Shown here: in pieces, positions 40,788 to 47,420 of the stretch
Position numbering within the stretch: the stretch's first letter is position 1
Layout of the letters: each line of letters opens with the position of its first letter
Virus record (IMG/VR): IMGVR_UViG_3300046817_000867
Coordinates: 1-51,108 of that record
Direction: 5' to 3' (one strand)
Source of the DNA: a virus
Length of the DNA: 51,108 nt
Notes under the pieces: generated by a model
What the model was told of the DNA's origin: nothing
What the model saw: the letters and a program-made list of their open reading frames with translations, nothing else
Database searches by the model: none
Translations under genes and position numbers: made by a program

Positions 40788-41576
40788 CTAGAACGGGACC
40801 GTGTCGTCGTCAGGCACATCCTCAGCGTGGCCCTCAGGGTCGACCACGACCGTGACTTTGGCGTACTGGTCAAACAGACTCGCCGCCGCCGCACGCAAAT
40901 CCGGGGCGGTCGTCCCCGCGAGGTTGACCTTCGGGATCGTCCACGTATTGCCGGCGCCAGACTTCGTCCCGGTCGTCAGATGGTACGTGCGGGCCCACGC
41001 CGGCGGCTGGGTCAGGATCATCGCCCCGACCTTCATCGGATACGCGAGAAACGAGTCCAACTGTCGCGCCGAGGCGAGCGCCGTCGACTTGAACGAAAGC
41101 GTCATGACCTCGCCCGTGTTCGGGAGGAGAATCAGGTAGTTATCGAACTGCGTGGCCACCGGTTTGGCCGCCCACTTGCCGTCAGGCCCGAGGGTGGGCC
41201 GCGTCCGCGGGTCGCCTTCCGGGATGTCGTAGTCCAGCACCTTGCCGAGCTCGCCAGGCGTGAACAGCATGTAGTTGGTCTTGAGCTTCTGGATCACAAT
41301 GATCGGCAGTGGCCCGCGCCCGTAGATTTCCTGGGACAGCGAGTTGAAGTACATCCCGTCTTCCAAGCCCTCGATGTACTTCGGGTTCCCACGCTTGCGC
41401 TGCGGTGTGCCGTCCTGACAGAGACTCAGGCGGGGAGGCCGCACGTCGGACGGCCGGATGAGGTCTGTGCCGGCGCCGGCGTAGGCCAGCAAGTCATCGT
41501 CTGGACTGACCGGGACGAGCGCGGTCGGCTGTTCGTTGACGGCCGTCGCGAGGGCCGTCTCTCTCGGTTTCGCCAT
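40788..41576 (-). CDS. Putative single-stranded DNA-binding protein with SSB-like acidic tip
   Basis: 262 residues. The extreme C-terminus DVPDDDTVPF copies the acidic -Pro-Phe tip through which bacterial SSB docks partner proteins (DDDIPF in E. coli). The body is beta-rich (ANYMLFTPGELGKVLDYDIP-like segments, LPIIVIQKLKTNYMLFTPGE) without a recognised OB-fold pattern. It lies just upstream of the helicase gene in the transcript. The SSB role is inferred from the tail and context. Confidence 0.6.
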   Translation of the reverse strand: MAKPRETALATAVNEQPTALVPVSPDDDLLAYAGAGTDLIRPSDVRPPRLSLCQDGTPQRKRGNPKYIEGLEDGMYFNSLSQEIYGRGPLPIIVIQKLKTNYMLFTPGELGKVLDYDIPEGDPRTRPTLGPDGKWAAKPVATQFDNYLILLPNTGEVMTLSFKSTALASARQLDSFLAYPMKVGAMILTQPPAWARTYHLTTGTKSGAGNTWTIPKVNLAGTTAPDLRAAAASLFDQYAKVTVVVDPEGHAEDVPDDDTVPF

Positions 41577-41588
41577 GTTCGAATGCTC

Positions 41589-42053
41589 CTACACAGATTT
41601 GGTGCGGGTGAACGACTTTTTCAGGAACACATCCACGCCCTCGGGCATCGGCCCGCTTCCCTCGAGCGCCGCCTTGACGTTGGACGTGAGTGTTTGAAAC
41701 GGGAGCGTGAGCGCTTCGGGCATCGTGCGGTCGACCCAGGCCCGGAGCGCCGCGCGGTCGGTAATCTGCGGGTATGGCTCGATCTTCGGCGTCCACTTGT
41801 AGCCGTTCGCCACGACCGACTCCAGATGGTCTCTCGCCATGACCATCAAGAGCGCCCGCGACTGAATCTCCAACTCCGCGGTCGTCGCCTTCAGACTGGC
41901 TTCAATCTCGTCTTTGGCTGTGCGCGTTTCGTTGATCAACTCGGTCAGGTCGCTGACCGTGGCGGACGCCGCCAGGCCCTCGGCGTGCCGCTGCAGCACC
42001 TCATCGTACGGCAGTTCCGGAAACTTCTCCGCCAGTGCGCTCCACTTGCCCAT
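41589..42053 (-). CDS. Helical protein beside the SSB-like gene (154 aa)
   Basis: Starts at ATG 42053 with GAGGGGGG upstream. MGKWSALAEKFPELPYDEVL, a coiled segment DLTELINETRTAKDEIEASL, and a C-terminal part with EPYPQITDRAALRAWVDRTM. Similar small proteins accompany SSB-like genes in other phages, in my recollection, but have no known activity. Overlaps the upstream exported protein's end by 53 bases. Confidence 0.6.
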   Translation of the reverse strand: MGKWSALAEKFPELPYDEVLQRHAEGLAASATVSDLTELINETRTAKDEIEASLKATTAELEIQSRALLMVMARDHLESVVANGYKWTPKIEPYPQITDRAALRAWVDRTMPEALTLPFQTLTSNVKAALEGSGPMPEGVDVFLKKSFTRTKSV

Positions 42054-42366
42054 GCTGCCCCCCTCGCTGCGCGGTGTCGCAGACCACCGGACACAGACAA
42101 TGCTCTTCTGAACACCACTGCTGACAGATCGGATCGTGCGACGGATTGGTCGCTTCGCCGGCCTGACACATTTTCTTCGCCTCCGGATCGTTGCCATCTG
42201 GCGTGTCGTGCCGTCGGCACGTGCACGGATGCGCCGACGTTTGCGTGCCGTGGACCACGTCGCCCTTCGGACTACAGAACTGGCCAGGCGGGTACGGCTT
42301 GGGCTCGGCCGCTTGTGTGGCGGCGAGCATGACCACCGAGAGTGTCAGCATCGTGAGTCTCCCCAT
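42001..42366 (-). CDS. Exported cysteine-rich protein
   Basis: 121 residues from ATG 42366, coupled by TGATG to a membrane-protein gene. MGRLTMLTLSVVMLAATQAA is a convincing Sec signal peptide with cleavage near residue 20. The mature part has nine Cys in about 70 residues (PCTCRRH, KMCQ, DPICQQWCSEEHCLCPVVCD), consistent with disulfides or a periplasmic metal site. It may act outside the cytoplasm, for example in superinfection exclusion or lysis control. The last ~30 residues overlap the start of the next gene in another frame. Confidence 0.65.
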   Translation of the reverse strand: MGRLTMLTLSVVMLAATQAAEPKPYPPGQFCSPKGDVVHGTQTSAHPCTCRRHDTPDGNDPEAKKMCQAGEATNPSHDPICQQWCSEEHCLCPVVCDTAQRGGQHGQVERTGGEVSGTAVR

Positions 42367-42602
42367 CAGTACCCTTCGTAGTCCGCCGACGGCGCCGGCG
42401 ACGGCCGATGATGATGGCGATTGAACCACCCGAAGATCACATGACCCGCGATGGCGATGACCACCACAAAGATGATCGTCGCCTTGATCGGATGCCCCTT
42501 GAGCGACGTCGAAATCAGGACGCTCCACGTCGCGCCACCCGTGAGGAGCGCCCAGAGTTCATACGCACCGATCGCCGCCAGGGCCACCCAGACGACCGTC
42601 AT
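42366..42602 (-). CDS. Two-span small membrane protein, holin candidate
   Basis: 78 residues from ATG 42602, ATGA-coupled to the SNF2-like helicase. Hydrophobic helices MTVVWVALAAIGAYELWALL and KATIIFVVVIAIAGHVIFGW, then a His/Arg-rich tail FNRHHHRPSPAPSADYEGY. Size, two spans and a charged tail fit class II holins. The next gene encodes an exported Cys-rich protein, so an envelope-related pair is possible. Confidence 0.6.
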   Translation of the reverse strand: MTVVWVALAAIGAYELWALLTGGATWSVLISTSLKGHPIKATIIFVVVIAIAGHVIFGWFNRHHHRPSPAPSADYEGY

Positions 42603-44071
42603 GCCCCCTCCAAGCTTCGCCGCCACCGGTCCGCCGTCCAGGTCGCCAAGTCGTCGGCCTTCCGAAGCGCCCGCACGATCGTGTGGTCGATCGTCGGTTC
42701 GCCTTCTGGCCCAGTCGCGAGAAAATCCACGTACGTCACCCGTGCCCGCTGATTCGGGCCCTTGACGCGCGCCTCGGCTTGCTGGCGGTTCTTGAGGCTG
42801 AAGTCGTTGGCCGCGAAGAGCACCGTCGACGCGCCCGAGAAGTCCAAGCCGATGCCGCCCGACTGGGCGTTGGCCACCACAAACGCCGACTCAAGGGCGT
42901 TCGGCCGAAGCAGCGCCTTCGACTTCATGCGCGTCTCGCCGTCTTGGCCCCCGTAAATCTTCGCGTGCTCATGGCCGTCAAATGTCGCGGCCAACGTCTC
43001 GTCCAAGTGTTCAATGTCTGCCCGGAAGCGTGAGAAGACGAGGAACCGCGGAGGGAGGTGGTCCTGGTCTCGGAGCCAGCGCACCACGGCCAACGATTTC
43101 TCGTCGCCCACACGGCGCACCGACCCGGCCCCAGGCATCGCAGCGTCCCCGCCTTCCACGCCGCCGAGCAACCCACTCGTGAGCTGCGCCAACCGCAGCA
43201 GCTTGACGCCCGCCGAGGCGGCGTTCGACGCCTCGCTCGACGAGAGCCACACGATTAAATCTTTTTCCATCGCATTGTAGTGCCGCCAGGTCTGGGCCGT
43301 GAGCGGCACATCGACCGTCGTATAGACGGCCGTCTCGCCCATGTCGAAGCAGTCGACCGTCTTCCGCGTGATGGCGTACGGCTGGGTCAACTGGGCAAAC
43401 TCCTCCATACGCTGATAGCCGACGATCTCTTTCTGCTGCCAGCCGCCCATCACGCAATAGCGCGCCTTCCAGTGATGCCAGTTCAGCGTGGGAAACAGAT
43501 GCTTGTTGAGAATCATGAACTGCGCGTACGTCTGACGCGGCTCGCCCGGCGTGCCGTTGAGGAGCACCCGGCGTGGGCAGACCTCGCGCAACTTGAACAT
43601 GGCCTTGGTCTGGAGGGCCGTCGGGCTGCTCCACTGCCAGCTTTCGTCGCCCACCAACAGCACGCGCCGATCACGGCACCACGCGAGGAGCGGTTCGAGC
43701 CTCCGGCCGCGCCGCAAGAACTCCGGATTGGTCACGAGCACTTGGAGGCCTATGGTCCCATTGACGAGATGTTTGTCCGCGCGGTATTCTCGGATCGTGA
43801 TGGGCAGATCCTCCGGCCACCACTTCGCGATCTCGCCCACCGACGGGTCCGGGTCCGCCCAGACCGACCGCACATTGGGCGGGCAGACCACCAGCATCGC
43901 GTCGATGACGCCGCTCGCGAAGAGCTCGGCCGCGGCGTCGACGACGATGCGCGTCTTGCCGAGGCGCATCTCCAGGAAGAGCGCGTACGCCGGACGTTCG
44001 AGGAGCGTCTGGACGTCCGCCTCCTGGTGGGCGAACCGCGGTTTAGATCCCGTGGCCGTAGCCGTCGTCAT
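42599..44071 (-). CDS. SNF2-family (SF2) helicase/ATPase
   Basis: 490 residues from ATG 44071. Motif I FLEMRLGKT (32-40), motif II VGDESW (140-145; DESW in place of DEAH), RRVLLNGTP (motif III region), and C-terminal motifs V and VI NAQSGGIGLDFSGASTVLFA ... QQAEARVKGPNQ. The order is that of small phage SNF2-like translocases implicated in DNA recombination or repair. No extra nuclease domain. An upstream in-frame ATG four codons earlier is possible. Confidence 0.85.
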   Translation of the reverse strand: MTTATATGSKPRFAHQEADVQTLLERPAYALFLEMRLGKTRIVVDAAAELFASGVIDAMLVVCPPNVRSVWADPDPSVGEIAKWWPEDLPITIREYRADKHLVNGTIGLQVLVTNPEFLRRGRRLEPLLAWCRDRRVLLVGDESWQWSSPTALQTKAMFKLREVCPRRVLLNGTPGEPRQTYAQFMILNKHLFPTLNWHHWKARYCVMGGWQQKEIVGYQRMEEFAQLTQPYAITRKTVDCFDMGETAVYTTVDVPLTAQTWRHYNAMEKDLIVWLSSSEASNAASAGVKLLRLAQLTSGLLGGVEGGDAAMPGAGSVRRVGDEKSLAVVRWLRDQDHLPPRFLVFSRFRADIEHLDETLAATFDGHEHAKIYGGQDGETRMKSKALLRPNALESAFVVANAQSGGIGLDFSGASTVLFAANDFSLKNRQQAEARVKGPNQRARVTYVDFLATGPEGEPTIDHTIVRALRKADDLATWTADRWRRSLEGA

Positions 44072-44252
44072 CGAAGTCCTCACTGTCGAGCTCGTCGTCG
44101 TCTGGCGCTGCGCCGTTCACTTCCGGGACAATGCTCACGATCTTGGCGTCAGGCTCCTGGCTTTGGAGGCGTTCGGCGGCCTCGAGCGTGTTCCTGGCGG
44201 CAATCGCCTCCGTCGCTTCGATCAGGTACGTCACCAGAAATCGCTGCCCCAT
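44043..44252 (-). CDS. Small acidic protein overlapping the sigma factor gene
   Basis: 69 residues from ATG 44252 with AAGGAG six bases upstream. MGQRFLVTYLIEATEAIAAR followed by a helix, then a very acidic tail (DDDELDSEDFDDDGYGHGI). It overlaps the 3' end of the sigma-like gene by 104 bases in another frame and the start of the helicase gene by 29. An acidic tail of this kind is seen in proteins that mimic DNA or bind basic partners. Confidence 0.6.
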   Translation of the reverse strand: MGQRFLVTYLIEATEAIAARNTLEAAERLQSQEPDAKIVSIVPEVNGAAPDDDELDSEDFDDDGYGHGI

Positions 44253-44730
44253 CGCCGACTCCTTCTTCGAGCAAGAGTTTCAAGAGCGCCCGCACTCGTC
44301 GCAGTTTGCTGCGGTACGCCTGGTAGTGCATGGACACTGACGCCGCCGCTTCGGCCACCGTCGGATGGAGAATCCTGGCTTCGACGACCGCCCATTCGCC
44401 CGGGGTCAGGTCGTCGATCGCGCGAACTAAGTCCACCATCAGTCCGGCCCCGGGACGATACCCTACCGAGAGGAGATTGGCAAGATCAATCGGCGTGGAG
44501 AGCGGATCGCGGTGCCGCGCACGCAGATGATCCAGGGCGGTATGTTTGGCCACGGCGAAGATCCACGTCCGCCACGTACTCCGCCGCTCGAAGACCGCCG
44601 AGGACGTCAGCAGTTTCACGACGACATCTTGCGCCACATCTTCCGCGTCTTGCACGCCCACGATTTTCGCCACGAAATCGACGACGGCCTCGCGGGGAAA
44701 CTCCGTTACGTCCACAGGCTGTATCATCAT
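44149..44730 (-). CDS. ECF-like RNA polymerase sigma factor
   Basis: 193 residues from ATG 44730 (a TTG at 44751 would overlap the upstream stop as TTGA). Region 2: VQDAEDVAQDVVVKLLTSSA followed by RRSTWRTWIFAVAKHTALDH and LRARHR, the standard helix set with the aromatic -10-binding face. Region 4: LTPGEWAVVEARILHPTVAE and AAASVSMHYQAYRSKLRRVR, a helix-turn-helix for the -35. No region 1 or 3, as in extracytoplasmic-function sigmas. It likely redirects host RNA polymerase to phage promoters, perhaps the virion operon. The C-terminal ~35 residues past region 4 overlap another ORF. Confidence 0.8.
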   Translation of the reverse strand: MMIQPVDVTEFPREAVVDFVAKIVGVQDAEDVAQDVVVKLLTSSAVFERRSTWRTWIFAVAKHTALDHLRARHRDPLSTPIDLANLLSVGYRPGAGLMVDLVRAIDDLTPGEWAVVEARILHPTVAEAAASVSMHYQAYRSKLRRVRALLKLLLEEGVGDGAAISGDVPDRSDGGDCRQEHARGRRTPPKPGA

Positions 44731-44747
44731 GACGATTAACGGGGTCG

Positions 44748-45092
44748 TCAAGCGAGGATGTCCAGAAAATCAGCGGCCGAGATCGGTCCGTACGTCCACG
44801 TTTGCCCGAGCGGACCGTACTGATGACTCGTGATCGTGCCGTGCGGCCCAAGCCACACCACGAAGACGCGATGATTCGTGCGGGCGAGTGCATGCAGTTC
44901 GTAGGCCTGGCCAGGGGTCACGTCGTTGCCAAATAGTTTGAACTCGACCAACGTCGTGCGGCCCTGACGAAAGAACACGGCGTCCGGACGGCTCCGGGCG
45001 ATCCGATCATTGATCTTCCACGCGACGCCGTCAGGATACTTCAGTCGCCACGCCTTAAGGAACGCCGCCGTGCGTGTCGATTCACTCGCCAC
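44748..45092 (-). CDS. VRR-NUC/PD-(D/E)XK-like nuclease
   Basis: 114 residues from GTG 45092 (AGAGGA site eight bases upstream); an ATG at 45122 would add ten residues but lacks a site. WKINDRIARSRPDAVFFRQG followed by TTLVEFKLFGNDVTPGQAYE gives the PD...(D/E)XK core: Asp in RPDAVFF, Glu and Lys in VEFKLF. It is the size of stand-alone VRR-NUC Holliday-junction or flap nucleases found in phages. Probably processes replication or recombination intermediates. Confidence 0.75.
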   Translation of the reverse strand: MASESTRTAAFLKAWRLKYPDGVAWKINDRIARSRPDAVFFRQGRTTLVEFKLFGNDVTPGQAYELHALARTNHRVFVVWLGPHGTITSHQYGPLGQTWTYGPISAADFLDILA

Positions 45093-45231
45093 CGAACTCG
45101 TCCTCTTCCAGGCAGTCGCCATCGTACGGCGTTAGCCACGCCTCGCGCCACTTTGCCAACTCGTCAGCGACCCGGCCAATCGTCCAGGCCATCACCATCA
45201 GTCCCGCCAGGATCAACACGCCATCCGTCAC
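45082..45231 (-). CDS. Small single-span membrane protein (49 aa)
   Basis: GTG 45231 overlaps the previous stop (GTGA). MTDGVLILAGLMVMAWTIGR then VADELAKWREAWLTPYDGDC and an acidic end LEEDEFGGE. One transmembrane helix with a cytoplasmic or periplasmic acidic tail. Coupled to the nuclease by an 11-base overlap. Confidence 0.5.
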   Translation of the reverse strand: MTDGVLILAGLMVMAWTIGRVADELAKWREAWLTPYDGDCLEEDEFGGE

Positions 45232-45374
45232 TTGGCCCCTCGTTTCTTGGAAGCTTTGATCTGCTTCGCCAACGCCGCCACCCGCTTCGCTTCGAGCGCC
45301 GCGGCCACGCGTGCAGCCGCCTCCGTCCGTCCCGGCGGCTGCGGCACGTCGGCCCACCAGTCAGGCGTCGCCAC
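45228..45374 (-). CDS. Small basic helical protein (48 aa)
   Basis: GTG 45374 with GGAGGAGT six bases upstream encodes MATPDWWADVPQPPGRTEAA and an Ala/Lys/Arg helix ending QIKASKKRGAK. Stop overlaps the next start (GTGA). No function known; the ribosome binding site and tight packing support it. Confidence 0.5.
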   Translation of the reverse strand: MATPDWWADVPQPPGRTEAAARVAAALEAKRVAALAKQIKASKKRGAK

Positions 45375-45627
45375 GGTCCCACTCCTCCTGCCGTCGCTGG
45401 CCCAGTTTGGCCACGTAGCCCTTGAGCGTCACAATCTCCGCCAGCGCCACCGCGAGCGCCTCGCGGTACCACTGGGCCGTCGTCACCGCGTGCTCGATCG
45501 CCGTCGGCCACGGCTCGGCCAACGCATCCGTCGGGAGCACCCGTGGCAGCTCCGACACAAACGCCAACTCCACGCGCTCGACGTCCCACGATTCGGCCGG
45601 CGGTCTACGCCCCACCCAATCCCCCAA
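45361..45627 (-). CDS. Small hypothetical protein (88 aa)
   Basis: Starts at ATG 45627. MGDWVGRRPPAESWDVERVE, then an amphipathic helix EHAVTTAQWYREALAVALAE continuing into IVTLKGYVAKLGQRRQEEWD. Overlaps the end of the preceding 345-residue gene by 23 bases and the start of the next by 14. Function unknown. Confidence 0.55.
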   Translation of the reverse strand: MGDWVGRRPPAESWDVERVELAFVSELPRVLPTDALAEPWPTAIEHAVTTAQWYREALAVALAEIVTLKGYVAKLGQRRQEEWDRGDA

Positions 45628-46642
45628 ACATCGTCGTTCCGGCGTGCCGGTAGAGCGCCGTCACGCGCGCCACGCGCTCGTCGGACACGAGGCCACGCGC
45701 GAACTCGTAATGCACGTTCTCATACGCTACACAGACCGGTCGCCCACGCTTCCGAGGACGGCTGAACCAGTCCGGCGCCACATGCGTCCCCGGATCGTTC
45801 GGATCGTCAAACGGCATCACCTGCGTCCGGACCACGTTCCCGAAGTAGTTGACGCTCCCTGGGGCCGCGAACCGCTCGATCCCTTCGATCCAGCGGCCGA
45901 GCCAGGTCGGGCGGTTCGTCGGATCGTAGGGCTGATTGACCATCGGATCGTCCGAGTAACTGGGCCCGTTCGCTCCGTGACGCGTCTCTTGGAAAACGCC
46001 ATCACACTCGAGGCCCGCCGGCGTGTCCCACCAGCCCTGTTCGTCTTCGTCCTGACGGGCTGCCGTGAAGTGGCCATCCGACCCGTCATCGTCGGTCGGG
46101 CGCGTGTGAATCAGAATCTTCGCCGCGTCCCCGAGGGAGTCGCGCATCGTGAGGATCGCCGCGTCGATGTCCGGACGGTCCCGGCCGCCGCCGAGCACAT
46201 CTTCCCAGTCGTCGTGCACCCAGAGGAACGGCGCGTACGACTGGAGGGCCTGGCACCCGTCTCGGAGCCGTCCGTCATAGATGGCCGAGGTCGGCAGATC
46301 CGCGATGATCGGCACGATCGGGAAGAGGCCCGCGTTCAAGACTTCCTCGAGATACGCCGTGAATTGGAACCACGTCAGATCGCGCGGCCCGAGCTCCGGC
46401 CGGACCTGGGTGATCGCGTCGTACTGATAGCGCGGCGCCAGCGTGACATGCGTCAGACCGTGCGCCTGTTTCCACTGGAGGAGCGCCCGCCGTTCGCCCG
46501 CGTCCGGCACGGAGCAGTAGAACACATCGAACCACGGCACGCCCTGCCAGCGGTGCGAGCAGAAGCCGGCGCGGACGATATCGCGTGAACCCTGCACCGG
46601 CCCACTCCCGCCGCCGAGCGCCAAGCGCGTCAGCGCGTCCAT
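45605..46642 (-). CDS. Putative glycoside-hydrolase-like (TIM-barrel) protein
   Basis: 345 residues. Rich in Trp, Asp and His with barrel-like strands (HGLTHVTLAPRYQYDAITQV; AGLFPIVPIIADLPTSAIYD; YAPFLWVHDDWEDVLGGGRD; AAKILIHTRPTDDDGSDGHF; RPVCVAYENVHYEFARGL). Acidic residues at the ends of these strands (HDDWED, YENVHYE) are the places where glycosidase catalytic carboxylates would be. No signal peptide. I cannot name a GH family. Together with the neighbour at 47417 it may be a cell-surface-degrading or host-binding factor. Confidence 0.45.
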   Translation of the reverse strand: MDALTRLALGGGSGPVQGSRDIVRAGFCSHRWQGVPWFDVFYCSVPDAGERRALLQWKQAHGLTHVTLAPRYQYDAITQVRPELGPRDLTWFQFTAYLEEVLNAGLFPIVPIIADLPTSAIYDGRLRDGCQALQSYAPFLWVHDDWEDVLGGGRDRPDIDAAILTMRDSLGDAAKILIHTRPTDDDGSDGHFTAARQDEDEQGWWDTPAGLECDGVFQETRHGANGPSYSDDPMVNQPYDPTNRPTWLGRWIEGIERFAAPGSVNYFGNVVRTQVMPFDDPNDPGTHVAPDWFSRPRKRGRPVCVAYENVHYEFARGLVSDERVARVTALYRHAGTTMFGGLGGA

Positions 46643-46873
46643 CTACTTCACTCCATCGCGCCAGAGATGAACCACTGGCGTCTTATTCGTGCAAACCGCA
46701 TATAGCCAAAGGAGGCTCTCGTGGTATTTGCGTCTCGGAGCGATGCGACCGTTGACTAAATCTTCAGCGCATAGACACAATTGCGCGTTGTCGCCCACGA
46801 ATACTCGCGCGTGGCATGGCTGCGGCCCAATGATCCGAGAAATCATGAACATTGAGAATGCGAGGCTCCCCAT
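46643..46873 (-). CDS. Small hypothetical protein (76-77 aa)
   Basis: ATG at 46873 (a GTG three bases earlier would give a GTGA overlap). MGSLAFSMFMISRIIGPQPC, then RVFVGDNAQLCLCAEDLVNG, ending HLWRDGVK. Base composition is noticeably more A/T-rich than its neighbours, hinting at a recent acquisition. The stop directly precedes the next start. Unknown function. Confidence 0.5.
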   Translation of the reverse strand: MGSLAFSMFMISRIIGPQPCHARVFVGDNAQLCLCAEDLVNGRIAPRRKYHESLLWLYAVCTNKTPVVHLWRDGVK

Positions 46874-47223
46874 CACTTTGCCTGCTCATAGACAAACGCC
46901 CAGCTTGAATCCTGCTCCGATCTCGGACACACAAACAGCACGCCGTTCTGCTTGCGGAAGAAGCCGTAGATGCCGAGCTGCGCGACCGGACGTTCCGAGA
47001 CGGCCAAGACGCTGGCGTTGCCGTGCGGGTCTACGATTAACCAATACGCGCCCGGACTAGGCTGACCGCCGCCATTGTAGAGCGGCAAGTTCTGCCCCGC
47101 CGCGACCAGCACGGTATTCTGCGGGCCGAGATAACTGACCGGCGCGGGCATCGTGAGTTGCAGGCCGAAGTCGATCCCGTTGCCGGAATCGACCAACATG
47201 TGCTCGTGAAAGGTCGCGGTCAT
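46873..47223 (-). CDS. Beta-rich hypothetical protein (116 aa)
   Basis: Starts at ATG 47223, overlapping the upstream stop by four bases. MTATFHEHMLVDSGNGIDFG, then LGPQNTVLVAAGQNLPLYNG and AYWLIVDPHGNASVLAVSER, ending in SSWAFVYEQAK. All-beta look, perhaps a carbohydrate-binding or virion accessory protein. Not recognised. Confidence 0.5.
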   Translation of the reverse strand: MTATFHEHMLVDSGNGIDFGLQLTMPAPVSYLGPQNTVLVAAGQNLPLYNGGGQPSPGAYWLIVDPHGNASVLAVSERPVAQLGIYGFFRKQNGVLFVCPRSEQDSSWAFVYEQAK

Positions 47224-47420
47224 TTGGACTCCTTGATCTGGTCGAGAACAATAGCGCCGATACCGAATACGGCTCCAAAGAACGAGAACACCGCCGATGC
47301 AGCGAGCGTTGCGGACATGCCTGGAAGCCCTGCTGAATATACTGCTCCGGCCGCACTCAGACCGCTAGCTATCGCAAAGACAAACACCCCTACCACCTGG
47401 TTTTCTCGGCTTGGACTCAT
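47220..47420 (-). CDS. Two-span small membrane protein, holin candidate
   Basis: 66 residues from ATG 47420, ATGA-coupled on both sides. MSPSRENQVVGVFVFAIASG followed by a second hydrophobic helix ATLAASAVFSFFGAVFGIGA and a charged end VLDQIKESK. Small, two spans, polar C-terminus: typical of holins, but also of superinfection-exclusion proteins. Confidence 0.6.
   Translation of the reverse strand: MSPSRENQVVGVFVFAIASGLSAAGAVYSAGLPGMSATLAASAVFSFFGAVFGIGAIVLDQIKESK

Noticed and set aside
40248-42332. 694-residue plus-strand ORF
   Set aside because: Arg/Val/His-rich shadow of the minus-strand helicase and SSB-like genes, which have motifs and ATGA couplings.
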